Shown here piece by piece: positions 41,201 through 53,200 of a stretch of DNA of 64,000 nt (position 1 is the stretch's first letter; each line of letters starts with the position of its first letter). The DNA comes from Membranipora membranacea. Taxonomy: Eukaryota; Bryozoa; Gymnolaemata; Cheilostomatida; Membraniporidae. Both the position numbers and the translations under genes were made by a program. Location: contig OU612065.1 of assembly GCA_914767715.1 (NCBI GenBank), positions 5,642,001 to 5,706,000 of the forward strand, in the 5' to 3' direction. The notes beneath the pieces were generated by a model. It saw nothing but the letters and a program-made list of their open reading frames with translations, made no database searches and was not told the DNA's origin.

Positions 41201-44200
41201 GTGTATACGGCAACATGTTAGATATTACTTTAGTAAGTTGTCAACGCAAACACCTAATATCACTTGGCCAGACTCTTATGGTCACCATACGGACAGGTAC
41301 CAACCAGTATTCATTGCTGATAGATCCTGCACTTGTGTATACTTTTGTTGAAAGCCGACCTGACATTATGAGTTTTAATATCCCACATTGTTAGATTAGA
41401 ACGTAGAAGACACATTCGCATAAAGCTCATAAACATTTGCGTTAACTTTATATGTTGGGCATGGTTTCACTTTAGCTCGGTGGCGTACACCTAGCCCTCC
41501 ACGCACCAGGAGAAGTAGGTCTATATATTGTTGTGTTCTAATTATTATGATGATATCTACTGTGTGCACAAATTGTTACGTAGCGATCTGAAGCGGAGCT
41601 GCTCAGGTGTGCTTAGTGTTTGTTGGCTACCTGAAAATATGGGGCACAATCATTTCTGTAGATCAGTGCAAAATAGGTGTCTGATTATTTATCAGCCATA
41701 TCGTTGTTCCAGTTGACATGTAGAGCATGAATGAGAGTTAATTGATGGTCCTTTCTTATTTCGTATGCTTGTTGTTTATGGGTAGTGTTTTATTTTATAT
41801 AGTTATCCTCATAACTTCAGTAATTTATTTCATTTTTTTAAAGGAAACATGATACACTTTAGGTTAGACGGGCACTGTTACTTTAGGTGTACCGCTTAGT
41901 TAGTAATCCTAGAAGGCTGCCCCTGATAATTAAGAAAATACACCTCATTATTTTCGCTTTGCATTGTCGCATGTTGTTATTCTGTTGGTTTCTTTCATTT
42001 CAAGAACCTTCTGCACCTCCACACAACATCCGAGCCCAGGCCCCTGTTGAAGATGCCTCGACAGTATTGAGAGTTTCATGGGAACCTCCATCTTTAGCTC
42101 TAGCAAATGGTCATATTGCTGGCTACAAACTGTTTTACTTACCCGAATCACAAACTGAAGACAGCTCAGCTAGTATTATCCGTATTACCAATGCCACCCA
42201 AAACTCTGTAGAAATAGAAGGTTTAGATGTATGGACCAAATATAAAGTCTGGATGAAAGCCTACACTAGTGTAGGTGATGGTCCAGCATCGCTCCAAGTT
42301 ATTGGCCGAACAGGACAATCAGGTGAGTAGTGTGACCTTGACCCGCTCTCAGTCTGGCCCCACACGCCCCTGTCCCTGTTACTAATTAGGATACACCTAT
42401 CAGTTATCCCCATCAGTGTCCATATGATTGCGCATGAACCTATATAAATGTATGACATGTCAACAGCTCCGTTGCTGCATTATGTGTTACAAATTTCATA
42501 CTCAGATTTTTTCTTTCATAAAAGTCTTTTTCATTTTTTCAAATTCAAAGACATTTCCATGTTTCGATCATTTCATTACATCACATTTCATTTCACTCGC
42601 CATTTCGGTATGAGTAGATATGTATATGTACTCATTTTTGAGGCTCACTCTACCTTCATCCGCACACCTGCGTGTATGATTACAGTGCCAGAGTCACCGC
42701 GTGGTTTCTCTGCAATGGCTCTGAACTCTTCGTCCGTTTTACTGACATGGCGTCGTCCCACTGACAGGGAAGCTAAAGGAATCATCAGAGGTTATCAGAT
42801 ATTCAGATCTGAACTGGGGGAGAACGGCGAGAGGATAACGGACCCAATTCTGAACTACGTAAGTTGACTAATTATATCTCAGGCGTTGTAGGAAATAAAA
42901 GTCATCACATCCGACACTACGACACTTCGAAGGAATTGCACAACTAACTCTGATTATCATTGTGAAATGATTCTTGCAAAATCTGACGGGGATTGTTTGA
43001 CAATGTACCTGGCATCAATCAAGTCAGCATTTTATAGTTTTTTCTTTATGACCGTCACAACTGTGGGTGTCAGGTATCTATTCGCTCAGGAGCCCAATAG
43101 CAATTAGATGATTAATAAACTACAAGAGTTTAGTCAATCATACCCCAGATCATAAACAATATTCATTAGAACTGTTTCCCCAAGAGACAGAAAGCAGGTG
43201 TTTCTGTATATATAACTACTACTATACGTGAGCTGCTGATTCATGTCACCTTTTTTATTGCCATCTACACATATCTGTGTCAACAATACTACTTGTTATG
43301 ATTGTAGCATGAAGAGGCAAATGCCACCAATTTCACAGTGACTGGTCTACATGCCCGAACTAGATACTCTTTTCAGATCCGTGCTTTCACCATAGCCGGA
43401 GACGGGGATGCCAGTGGTGTGAAGAGTGTGGAAACACTGGGAGCAGGTAAGAGCAGATATCAGTAAGATATCACATCACTGTAGATACTGTAATGCATGA
43501 TGGCTGTAGTAGCCCAGCTTGGTTAGTGTGACATAATTTTTACCCATAAATGATCTAACCACTTCCTGTAAGATTTACTGATTCGTTTTTGTTTTCCCCT
43601 AGTTACTACAACCACAACCACCACAGTACCCATCACTAGTACAACCCGCCCACATGTCAATGTTCATGTGATCGATGAGTTGGATGTGCCTAAGTTAAAG
43701 CCCTTCCCCCTTACTCCTCCTCTACCTCCCCCCTTCCCACCACTAGAGGTGTATACGAGGCTGTATGGTACCCCTGATATTCAAGAGCGCCCTCAAACTT
43801 CAGCCCCATTACCTGAACACACCACAATGTGTGACACTACTCCTGCATCACTCAGCTCTACTGTTAAAAAGGACACAACTATTATTGAACCCAGTGTGAC
43901 AACAACTGGCCCTGCAGCAGTGAAAACAAAAGGTACTCAAGCCCCTGAAATCACTGTGACAAGTGCTGCTACCACAAAACTGACAAACCCTCCATCTGAG
44001 GCAGTTAAATCATCATATAAACCTACAACAAAAATAAGCCAGTCCACACACTTAACTTTCATCCTGTCCATTTTGCCATCCACAACAGCGACGCCAAAAA
44101 CTACTATGACTTCTACAACTCAAAGCACCTCTAACAAAACATCAACCACACCAGTGACTGTAAGGACAGACCCACTGTCATCTAACTCTCAGTACATCAC

Positions 44201-47200
44201 TCCAAGCTCAATCTCCCCAACCATAGAATCTATCGAGTCACCTCTAGTCAATCCTACCACTTTGCTTCCCTCTACTGACCCATGGATTGACCCTTACATC
44301 ACTGATCCATTCACAGAACCAATAAAAACTAAGCCCAAACCCACCTCACTACCACCGCCCCCTACTTCACCACCACCGCCCCCTACCTCAACACCACCGC
44401 CCCCTACCTCACCACCACCACCACCTACCTCTGTGACACCTAACTCAGAGGTCACATGTACTGATGTGTCGGGTGTGCGTGACAACAACTGTGCTGACAA
44501 AGGTGACACCACTGAGTGGGCTCAAATATTTACCCCCCTTTCTCAAATTAGTACCAAATATGTTTTTTTCATTCAAGCAATTATCAGTTTCTACTCCTTT
44601 GTTGTACACGTTTTTGATCATCATCATCAATGAAAGTATTATTACAGTTTGATCCAAGCTTAACTGTGTGACTTGTAAACACGACTTTGTCTCTCAAGTT
44701 TGGGTTCCGATACTGCTGCCTTATTTTGTCAGCTCTTATCCTGCACACAGTTGTTGTCACATTTTTGGTTATGTTTTTCTGCTGTGCGGTTTTAATTAGA
44801 TCATGAGGCTGTACGCTTCTATTCGTTTTGAGCATAAATGTAATTGGCATTCAGTTGATGGACTGGAAATGATTTTTGATGAATGCTTTTAGTAGTGGAT
44901 ATGCCTTATACAAAATGCTGTCTATTTTAGTGCCAACGGCTCCAAGGAATCTCCGCCTTGAGATTGTTGAAAATAATCCTCCGAGAGTTAAAGTGACATG
45001 GACCCCTCCTAGAGAGGCTCATGGTGCACTGAAGAGTTACAGACTCATGTGGGGTAAGCGAGGTGATGATATCCTCGCTAGTACGGCCTCCATCATCAAT
45101 ACCAGGTTCAGCTACATCGCCCAGAGCATGAGTAAGTATACATGTCATCCTGTCAAATTTCTATTCTAAATAACCCAAACAACAATATTAAATTTGAGTG
45201 ATTCTGGATATAAATGGTATAAAAATATCTATTCACAGATAAAGGAACAGAGTATGAATTTAGACTTCAGGCTCAGAATGATGAGAATTATGGAGAGGTG
45301 GCTGTAGATTACATCAAAACTGAAGATGGAGGTAAGCGAACATTTTTATTCAATATGAGTCTATGAAAGCTTCTCTTAATGGTCAGGGCAGCTTCTAAAT
45401 ATACTACAATGCTTCTGGTGACGCTGTTACAATTATAATCAGATGAAACCGTACCCTAGAGAGATGGTATAAATTCACCTGGTCCCATATGGTTGATGAA
45501 AAACGAGAGGTTGCTATTTAATATCGTAGGAGGTAAATGGGAATTAATTAATTTTCCAATATAATGAATATTGAGAATCTTCTTTAGCGAACAATTTGAT
45601 TGTAACCACTGCTCCTCCTGCTCCACAAGGTATTGCGAAAAATGTAAAATATAATTTGACATTTATTTATGTCTCACCAAGTCATTAGCTAGCCTGCTCA
45701 ATGTCGAGGGTCAGAAGTCCACCAGCTTTTATATATACCGGTTTAAGCAATAGGGCATCAGTGAACCAGCCAACTTTTACCTGTTTCGCAAAAAAAATTG
45801 TCATTTCACCTGTCAATGTTGTGATTAACCTGTTACTATTGTGGTTAAACCTACTAAATTTACTAATTGAATTTAATGGGAAACATTTTGTGTCTTTCAT
45901 TCCCAGTCGGAACACAAGGCAGCAAATACCACAAACTCTTCACTAAAAATCAAAACATTTTTGTGTGATTCATGCAGACTGCAGGGATGTTTTGGCAACT
46001 TAAAAGAAGCTGCGAGCCCTTGTTTGATTACTCATAGATATAAAGTGGGCTATCAGTTAGCGATCAATACTCTTATTCCCATAATTAACAGCTGCCAGCT
46101 GGGCTAACGATTTCTCACATCTAGCTCCCAAAGCTTTAGCCATCTAACAAGTGAAGTTCTTAAGTTCGACACAGTTGAATACTGTTGGTTTAGAAGCTCT
46201 AAACAGATCATCATCCAGTCTGAGGCTGTGTCAGTGTCATGGTCTATTTAAGAAACCAGAAACTTCATAATTTGCATATTTGCTTTTTTATACTTTGACA
46301 CTCATTACAATTCTCAGTCGATATAGTAATAATATACACTGGTTCAATGTCTAAATGTAAGCCTCGGCAGTATCGTAATACTGAACAATCTTGCTATGTA
46401 TGGTGTTTTATGCGTTATTGTGTACTTTTATTATCATACGCTTTGCCTCCTTCCCCACTTATAACTAGTTCCCGCTGGATCGCCAAAGAACATACGAGTG
46501 GCCTATGTGTCAGACACCTCAGCCCGCGTCTCGTGGGATGAGATAGAACCCGGGCTAAGAAATGGACAGATCACCATGTACCAGGTCAGGTACCAGGATA
46601 AGGATAACTCCATAGATCTGAGAGCAGACAATACCTCTGAAACTTCAATAATACTTGAAGAGTTGACACCAAGTGCACGGTACTTCATTCAGGTGGTGGC
46701 ATTCACTAGTGCTGGAGCAGGTCCGACCAGCTATAGACAATCATACAACTCGAGACAGACTAGTGAGTCAACAACAAACAAACCCCTCGTGGTCAATCCC
46801 CTATCAGCCACTTAGTCATTATTATCATTACATCTATTTGCTTTGGTATATGGTGGCCTGTATCGCCGTTGCTTTGGTAACCGGTGTATGCTTTGATAAC
46901 TCCATTAATCATGCGTATTTTTGACTGTTTTCTCTTATGACTGCCAAGGTGAAGCGCCCTCAAGGTCAGCTACGGGGGAAGGTATAAAATCTGTGCTGCT
47001 TCAATGGCCCCCGATTCCATGATAAATGTGTCCATGATTCAGGTTTTTTTCGCACTTCGATAATCCATCTGTGTATATTATTTTGAGCACCATACATGTT
47101 GTACTAAATATTGTCAACTATTAACTCTCATTCATGAATTTTGACTTGTGGCTTTGTTGACCCTCGCTTTCATTATTAAATTCTGAATCCACCTGTTATA

Positions 47201-50200
47201 GGACCCCCTGCACCTCTGGCGCTGACTGGTGAGAGGATTGACGCCACAACTATCAAGGTAAGCTGGCAGGCACCTCCAGCTATCCAGGTTACACAGTATG
47301 AGATTCACTACACCACGCAGGTGTCCGGAGATGGAGTGGATGGCTGGGAGAGTGTACAGACCAGTGGTCCTGTTAACACCTACCTTCTCACCAACCTGGA
47401 CAGAAGTCGCGCCTATGCTCTCAAGGTACGATTCAGTTAAATAATAAAGGTCTATTTGGACAGATATGTTTCCAACAGCTTGGATTATTTTAAAAACAAT
47501 TGAGGTGTCGGTATTCCATCAACTTCTGAATATGATGTCTTTTTTGCCCATCACGAGCTTGATTTGAGTTTCTTGGCCACAAAAACAGCAAGCTGTGAGT
47601 GTAAACGACCTGATTTCTGAATCTGAATCTCTGTGTATCACACATGGGAGGGGGTAATAAACACGCCATTAACTTTTTCATATGATAGACCTGAGCCAAT
47701 GTATTTGGTTAATATTGTAGGTTCAGGCAATCAACGCTGCCGGAGAGAAAGGTTTGATGTCTGAAGAGGCTGTTGTTAACAAAGTATTACCGCCAACATA
47801 CTCTGAAAAATCTGTCCGTTCTCTGAGCAGCAACAGGCAGACATCCACATCAATCACAATAGACTGGCTAGCCCCAATCCAACAGGACGTCTTAGATTAT
47901 AAGGTAGGTGTCCGAAGATTAACCTGTATATTATGAGTAGGTTTGCTGCTGACATTTTTGTGTGAAATCTGATTCTTACATGTGATGCAGTTCAATATGT
48001 GATACAGTTTACTATGTTTTGCAGCTGGCAGTACTAATATGACTTGTGTTTCCTCACACCCTTATAGATTGAATATACTGGAAAAGCTCAGGGGACATCT
48101 GGTATAGTTCACAGTGACACGAAGGTGGTGGCTCCAAGTGTTACACAAGAGACTCTAAAGGGCCTTCGACCTGATTACGTGTATACTATAGAGATCTCCG
48201 TCAAATACGATGGAGAGAATTCTTACGCTCCTGATACACAAAGTAGCATCAATGTCGCCACTCAGGGTTAGCATCACTTTCCTGCTTTATCATTGCATTT
48301 ATTTGCTTATTTAATAAGCGGGTTTTAAAAATCAAATTTGAACAATCAGATAGCAAAAGGAATTGACAACACAAACATTATCAGCGACCACCTGCAAAGT
48401 TGCCTCTTGTTACAATTACATGATTTTTTTCATCCATGTATCAGTTCCTGTATTGATGATTTTAATCCTGTTATATAGCTGTTGAGGCACCACGTCTGAA
48501 GAAGGACACTGGTTCAGCAGTCATACACCTATCTCGGGAACAGAATGATTTTGATGAGATTTTCATCATTGTTGCCACCAGTACAGAGAAAAGACAGCCC
48601 TCTGAGATCAGACTTACTGAGGTTTGTGAACAGCGAGTGATCACTTTGAGTTGAATGTTATAAGTGGATAGCTAAAATAAAAACTGATCAGTACTTATTT
48701 GATCAATCATGATAGCTCTGGTACATTATGCCCAATATGCTTTATCGAATATTCACATGTATATTGATAATAATATTTGCGATATCTACGTATGCATGCC
48801 TAGTTGAATATAAATCTTATCATCCAGCCGTATATAAGTTTCCTCTCTGTCAAGTTATGAGAGTTTGACTATACTCCCAGTTGGGATCTTGCCACGGAAT
48901 TGAATGTAAAACTGAAAGATTTCCACAATCTCTGACCTGATCTACTTGCACCTAATAATCAAATTAACAACATCTGCTTATCTCACAGCTTCTAGCTTGT
49001 TCACTGCTTCACCACACATGTCAATGTTGTATGATTTCTCACTGACATGTTGTCTCTAACTTACTCAGTTACAGGTACCAAAGAGACAGCGACGCGCTGC
49101 CGAGGGTGAGGAGGAGGAAACTTACATCGCTGCCAAGTTTACCGGAGATCAGACTCCTAACGAGTTTGTCATCGGTGACGGCCAAGAGTACGGAGAATAT
49201 GTCAACAAAGAACTGGCAGCAGACAAAGAATACAAATCTTTTGTCAAAGTTGTCATTGATGTGAGTTTTTTTGAGAAAAGTGTGTAAGCAGAAATGTTTT
49301 GAAGCTCAATATATATATATATATATAAATATCTATATATAATTACAGAAATACTTTTGTATAGACTCTATGTTCTGATGACTTATAATATGAAGGTATA
49401 AGGTAGGACAGCAGCTGTAGGTGAATTCATAACATTATGTATTGAATATTCCTTACAGGATAAGGAATACTCCAGCCAGTTTTCACCTCTCTTTACATCA
49501 CAAGGAGCAGTGACAAGTACAGATGCCATCGTTGAACCAGAGACAGAGCAACCAAATATGTTAACTCTGTTCATCGGCCCAATCGGAGGTAGATATTTTA
49601 CTCCTAGCCGCCACATTAGGCTTACTCTCCATCAGCAAGAAAATAGGCCTAGCTTTGTTTCTTACATCTGGAATATGGTTCTCGCACACCCACTCAATGC
49701 TTGCGGTGCTGTGTAAAAGTCATCCGGGAATCTGACTTCATTCAAATGAGTGCTTTTCCAATTTTTTAAGCGTCTTTCTTGGCACTGGATGTAAAAAAAA
49801 TTTTTTTCTTGAGATGATCTCTGTTATAATTCAGATGTACTTGGTATTTGGAGTGATATTTGATTTTCTTATATAATATTCGAAAGTGATAAAAATTCAG
49901 CCAATGACCGATGGAATTAGTTAAACCAATACTTGAGATTATCTATTCCATATTGATATATAATATTCCAGGTGTGGTCGTGATTATACTTGTTATCATC
50001 ATAATCGTTGTGGTGATCAGACGCAAGAAAACCTACAACAAAGAGGAAGCACCTGAACCTACAAAGATAGTCATAGATCAGCCTCCGACATATCCTAACG
50101 ATCCAGTGGAGCTGAGACGTATGCAGTTCAGTACTCCTGGTATGTAGTAACTGCCATGTGATGCCAATCTACTGTCAGAAATTATATTACCTCATTATAA

Positions 50201-53200
50201 ATCATATTGTGTGCTGTGCATGTTAATAAAAGTGTCTAGGTAATGATATATTATGCCTGTCACGAAATCTCAGCACATTGCTGGTACTCTTCCTATCCGA
50301 AATATTCTGCGCTTTTCTGTTAGCCTGGGTGTTAATTTCCTGTCGGTTTCATATTTTGTGAAAAAAAATCTTTGCATATTAGTGTATTAATTAAACTGTC
50401 ATGTCATTTCTACTACAGGAATGCAGAATCATCCACCGATACCGATAACTCAGCTGTCAGCTCATATAGACCAGCTAAGAGCCCATGATAACCTCAAGTT
50501 CTCTCAAGAGTATGAAAGTATCGAGCCTGGGCAGCAGTTTACATGGGACAACTCTAACCTGGAATACAACAAACCTAAGAACAGATACGCCAATGTGATA
50601 GCTTATGATCATTCGAGGGTAGTTCTCCAGCCTATGGATGGTATGCCAGGATCAGACTATATTAATGCTAACTACATGGATGGATACAGAAAACAGAACG
50701 CTTATATCTCAACTCAGGTAAACTCAAGCCCTTATAGCCAATAGAAACAAGCTCTCATCTGTGGCAGACTTTGTTTTCTTACATACAGTTTTTTTATTGT
50801 GCTCGTAGTGCCTTGTAAGGTCATCGCCACTAATTTTTGGGTTAAACAAACATATTTGTGGTGGCATACTAGAACATAGTAACTGTTTATGAATAATTCC
50901 TAAACGCAAATAAATTGCCTGCAGTTTGATATAAATAGCCATTAGAGGCCTAAATTAGGTCCATTTGTTGTTAGTTACTAATAAATGTGGCATGTTAACT
51001 GTAAAGGCTACCTACATGCTTATCCCAGACTACATCTCCGCTCAAACTGTGATAATAACCTGACTGCTGCTGCGCTCAGGTAATGGCAGTGGGGCCTGAA
51101 ATTGTGCCTTATCTTCATTTATTAGCTGTTTATTGCATGTCTTGTTTGTAAACATTGAGAAGAAAAGACCAAAATCATTATACATTTTTAAGGTCTCCTA
51201 AATCTTGCTATTATGTTTGAGAGGGAAGTTGGCTGATTCATTCACAACACAAACTGCAGTTACTGTTTATCTGCATATTTAATGTTTAGCTAACAATTTC
51301 TCCTCTTTCTTGTAATAGGGTCCCTTACCGGAGACATTCGGAGATTTCTGGCGTATGGTTTGGGAGCAGAGATCTGCCACTGTTGTGATGATGACTAAAC
51401 TTGAGGAGCGAGCCCGAGTGAAATGTGATGCCTACTGGCCCAGTGAGGGCACTGAGATGTACGGCCCTATAATCGTAACACTGACTGACTGCATGGAACT
51501 GGCTACATATACCGTCAGAACATTCCAAGTAGAGAGAGTGAGTCATATTTGTGAATACTGGATGTATGGTGCTGATTTTAATTATATTGTTTATGGTCTA
51601 TTTTATTCATAAATTAGTGTTCATTTGACGACAGCAAAAATCAATGACAAGTCTCAATAATTTATGTGTGCGAGTTACTGTTCAGTTTTTGCCATTGTGA
51701 GTGTCACTTGGTGTATTACTCAGATCTTGTGATCCCAGTGGAGTTGTTAGTGGAGATTACTGATGCAAATTGTCCAAGTTGACTTAGGATGTCCATATTG
51801 CAGTTGATTGTATTGGTTATTAGTTCTTTTCTGGCATTTTGAGAACTATGAGTCATATTAATTGTTTATTGTGTGTTTCTAGGATGGTTGGGCTGAGAAG
51901 CGTGAGGTGAGACAATTCCAGTTTACAGCTTGGCCTGATCATGGTGTTCCCGATTACCCCACACCCCTGCTGATATTCATGAGAAGAGTGAAGGCAGCTA
52001 CCCCCTCTGACTCAGGCCCTATGGTCGTACATTGCTCGGCTGGTGTTGGCAGAACTGGTGCATTTATTGTCATCGACGCTATGCTAGAGAGAATCAAACA
52101 CGAGAAAACTGTTGACATTTACGGTCATGTGACCTGCCTTAGAGCGCAGAGAAACTACATGGTGCAGACGGAAGATCAGTATATATTTATACATGACGCT
52201 TTGTTAGAAGCAGTATTAAGTGGAAACACTGAAATACCGGCTAGAAACCTGTACACTCACATTCAGAAACTAACACAACCTGATGGTGCAGCTACTGGCA
52301 TGGAGAAAGAATTTAAGGTTCGTGTTCTTGCCGGTAAACCTGAAACTGAAATAAGAAAGTCGGTTAATGATTGTTTCATGTTTAGACATCAAACTGTTCA
52401 TGAGAAAGGGCCGTAACAGCCTGTATAATACATACCCCATAGTATTGTGCACTGACGACTCACTCACAGCTAGTAATGATCGGAAGATGTCCTTTTACTA
52501 CTGGTTTTATTAACATAATTGGATTGTTTGATTATTTATTTTAGACCCTCTCGAATACGAAAATCAACCCTTCCAGATTCGCCAGCGCTAACCTAGCAGT
52601 GAACAAGTTTAAGAATCGCCTCGTCAATGTCTTGCCATATGAGAGTAATAGAGTATGTCTGCAGCCTATCCGAGGAGTAGATGGAAGTGATTATATCAAT
52701 GCCAGCTTCATCGATGGTTATAGATTCAAGAAAGCCTATGTTGCCACTCAAGGCCCACTTGGTAAGTTCTCTTGACATTGTTATTCCATTTCGAGGATTC
52801 TGAAAATATATTTACTCATTAGTGCAGAGGATTTGATTTGAAGAGGGGAACAAAATGTTAATCAAATGCACCTTGACTTCCAAAAATCCTACCTCTTATA
52901 CATCACTATCAAATATATTTTGCTCTTCTTTAGCCGAGACCGCTGAAGACTTTTGGCGTATGATGTGGGAGCATAACTCCACTATAGTAGTGATGCTGAC
53001 TAAGCTTCGTGAGATGGGCAGAGAAAAGTGTCACCAGTACTGGCCCGATTCTCGATCTGCTCGATATCAGTACTTTGTTGTCGACCCACATGCCGAGTAC
53101 AACATGCCTGAATACACACTGAGAGAGTTCAAGGTCACCGACGCCAGAGTAAGTTATTATAATGAGACTATGAGTATGACATCATTGTCTTACTGGTCAA

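Larger units (their letters stand above)
32728..43446 (+). other. LAR ectodomain part 2: Fn1-Fn5
   Basis: Five fibronectin type III domains begin with [33 protein letters not shown] and VPESPRGF. Fn1 and Fn4 are single exons; Fn2, Fn3 and Fn5 are each split once by a phase 0 intron. Each domain has the core Trp and the late Tyr of the fold, for example IQWSV and LYYVRV in Fn1. Confidence 0.93.
44931..48266 (+). other. LAR ectodomain part 3: Fn6-Fn9
   Basis: Fn6 (VPTAPRNL), Fn7 (VPAGSPKNI), Fn8 ([12 protein letters not shown]) and Fn9 ([12 protein letters not shown]) follow the mucin-like exon. The Fn8-Fn9 boundary lies inside the exon 47721-47903, so it has no linker intron. By alignment from memory, Fn9 corresponds to the eighth and last Fn of vertebrate LAR, so Fn8 here is the domain vertebrates lack, giving the nine-Fn layout known from Drosophila Lar. 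Confidence 0.85.

Noticed and set aside
41971-42004. ATG followed by [11 protein letters not shown] running into Fn4
   Set aside because: No basic n-region and only 11 residues, almost all from the pyrimidine tract, which encodes Phe, Leu and Ser by nature.
42448-42685. Long open frame upstream of the Fn5 exon
   Set aside because: T-rich intron sequence with Phe/His-rich translation and no signal peptide; the normal acceptor at 42685 explains the exon.
44294-44512. Gly/Val-rich reading frame on the minus strand
   Set aside because: It is the complement of the PPPPTS repeat of the LAR mucin-like exon.
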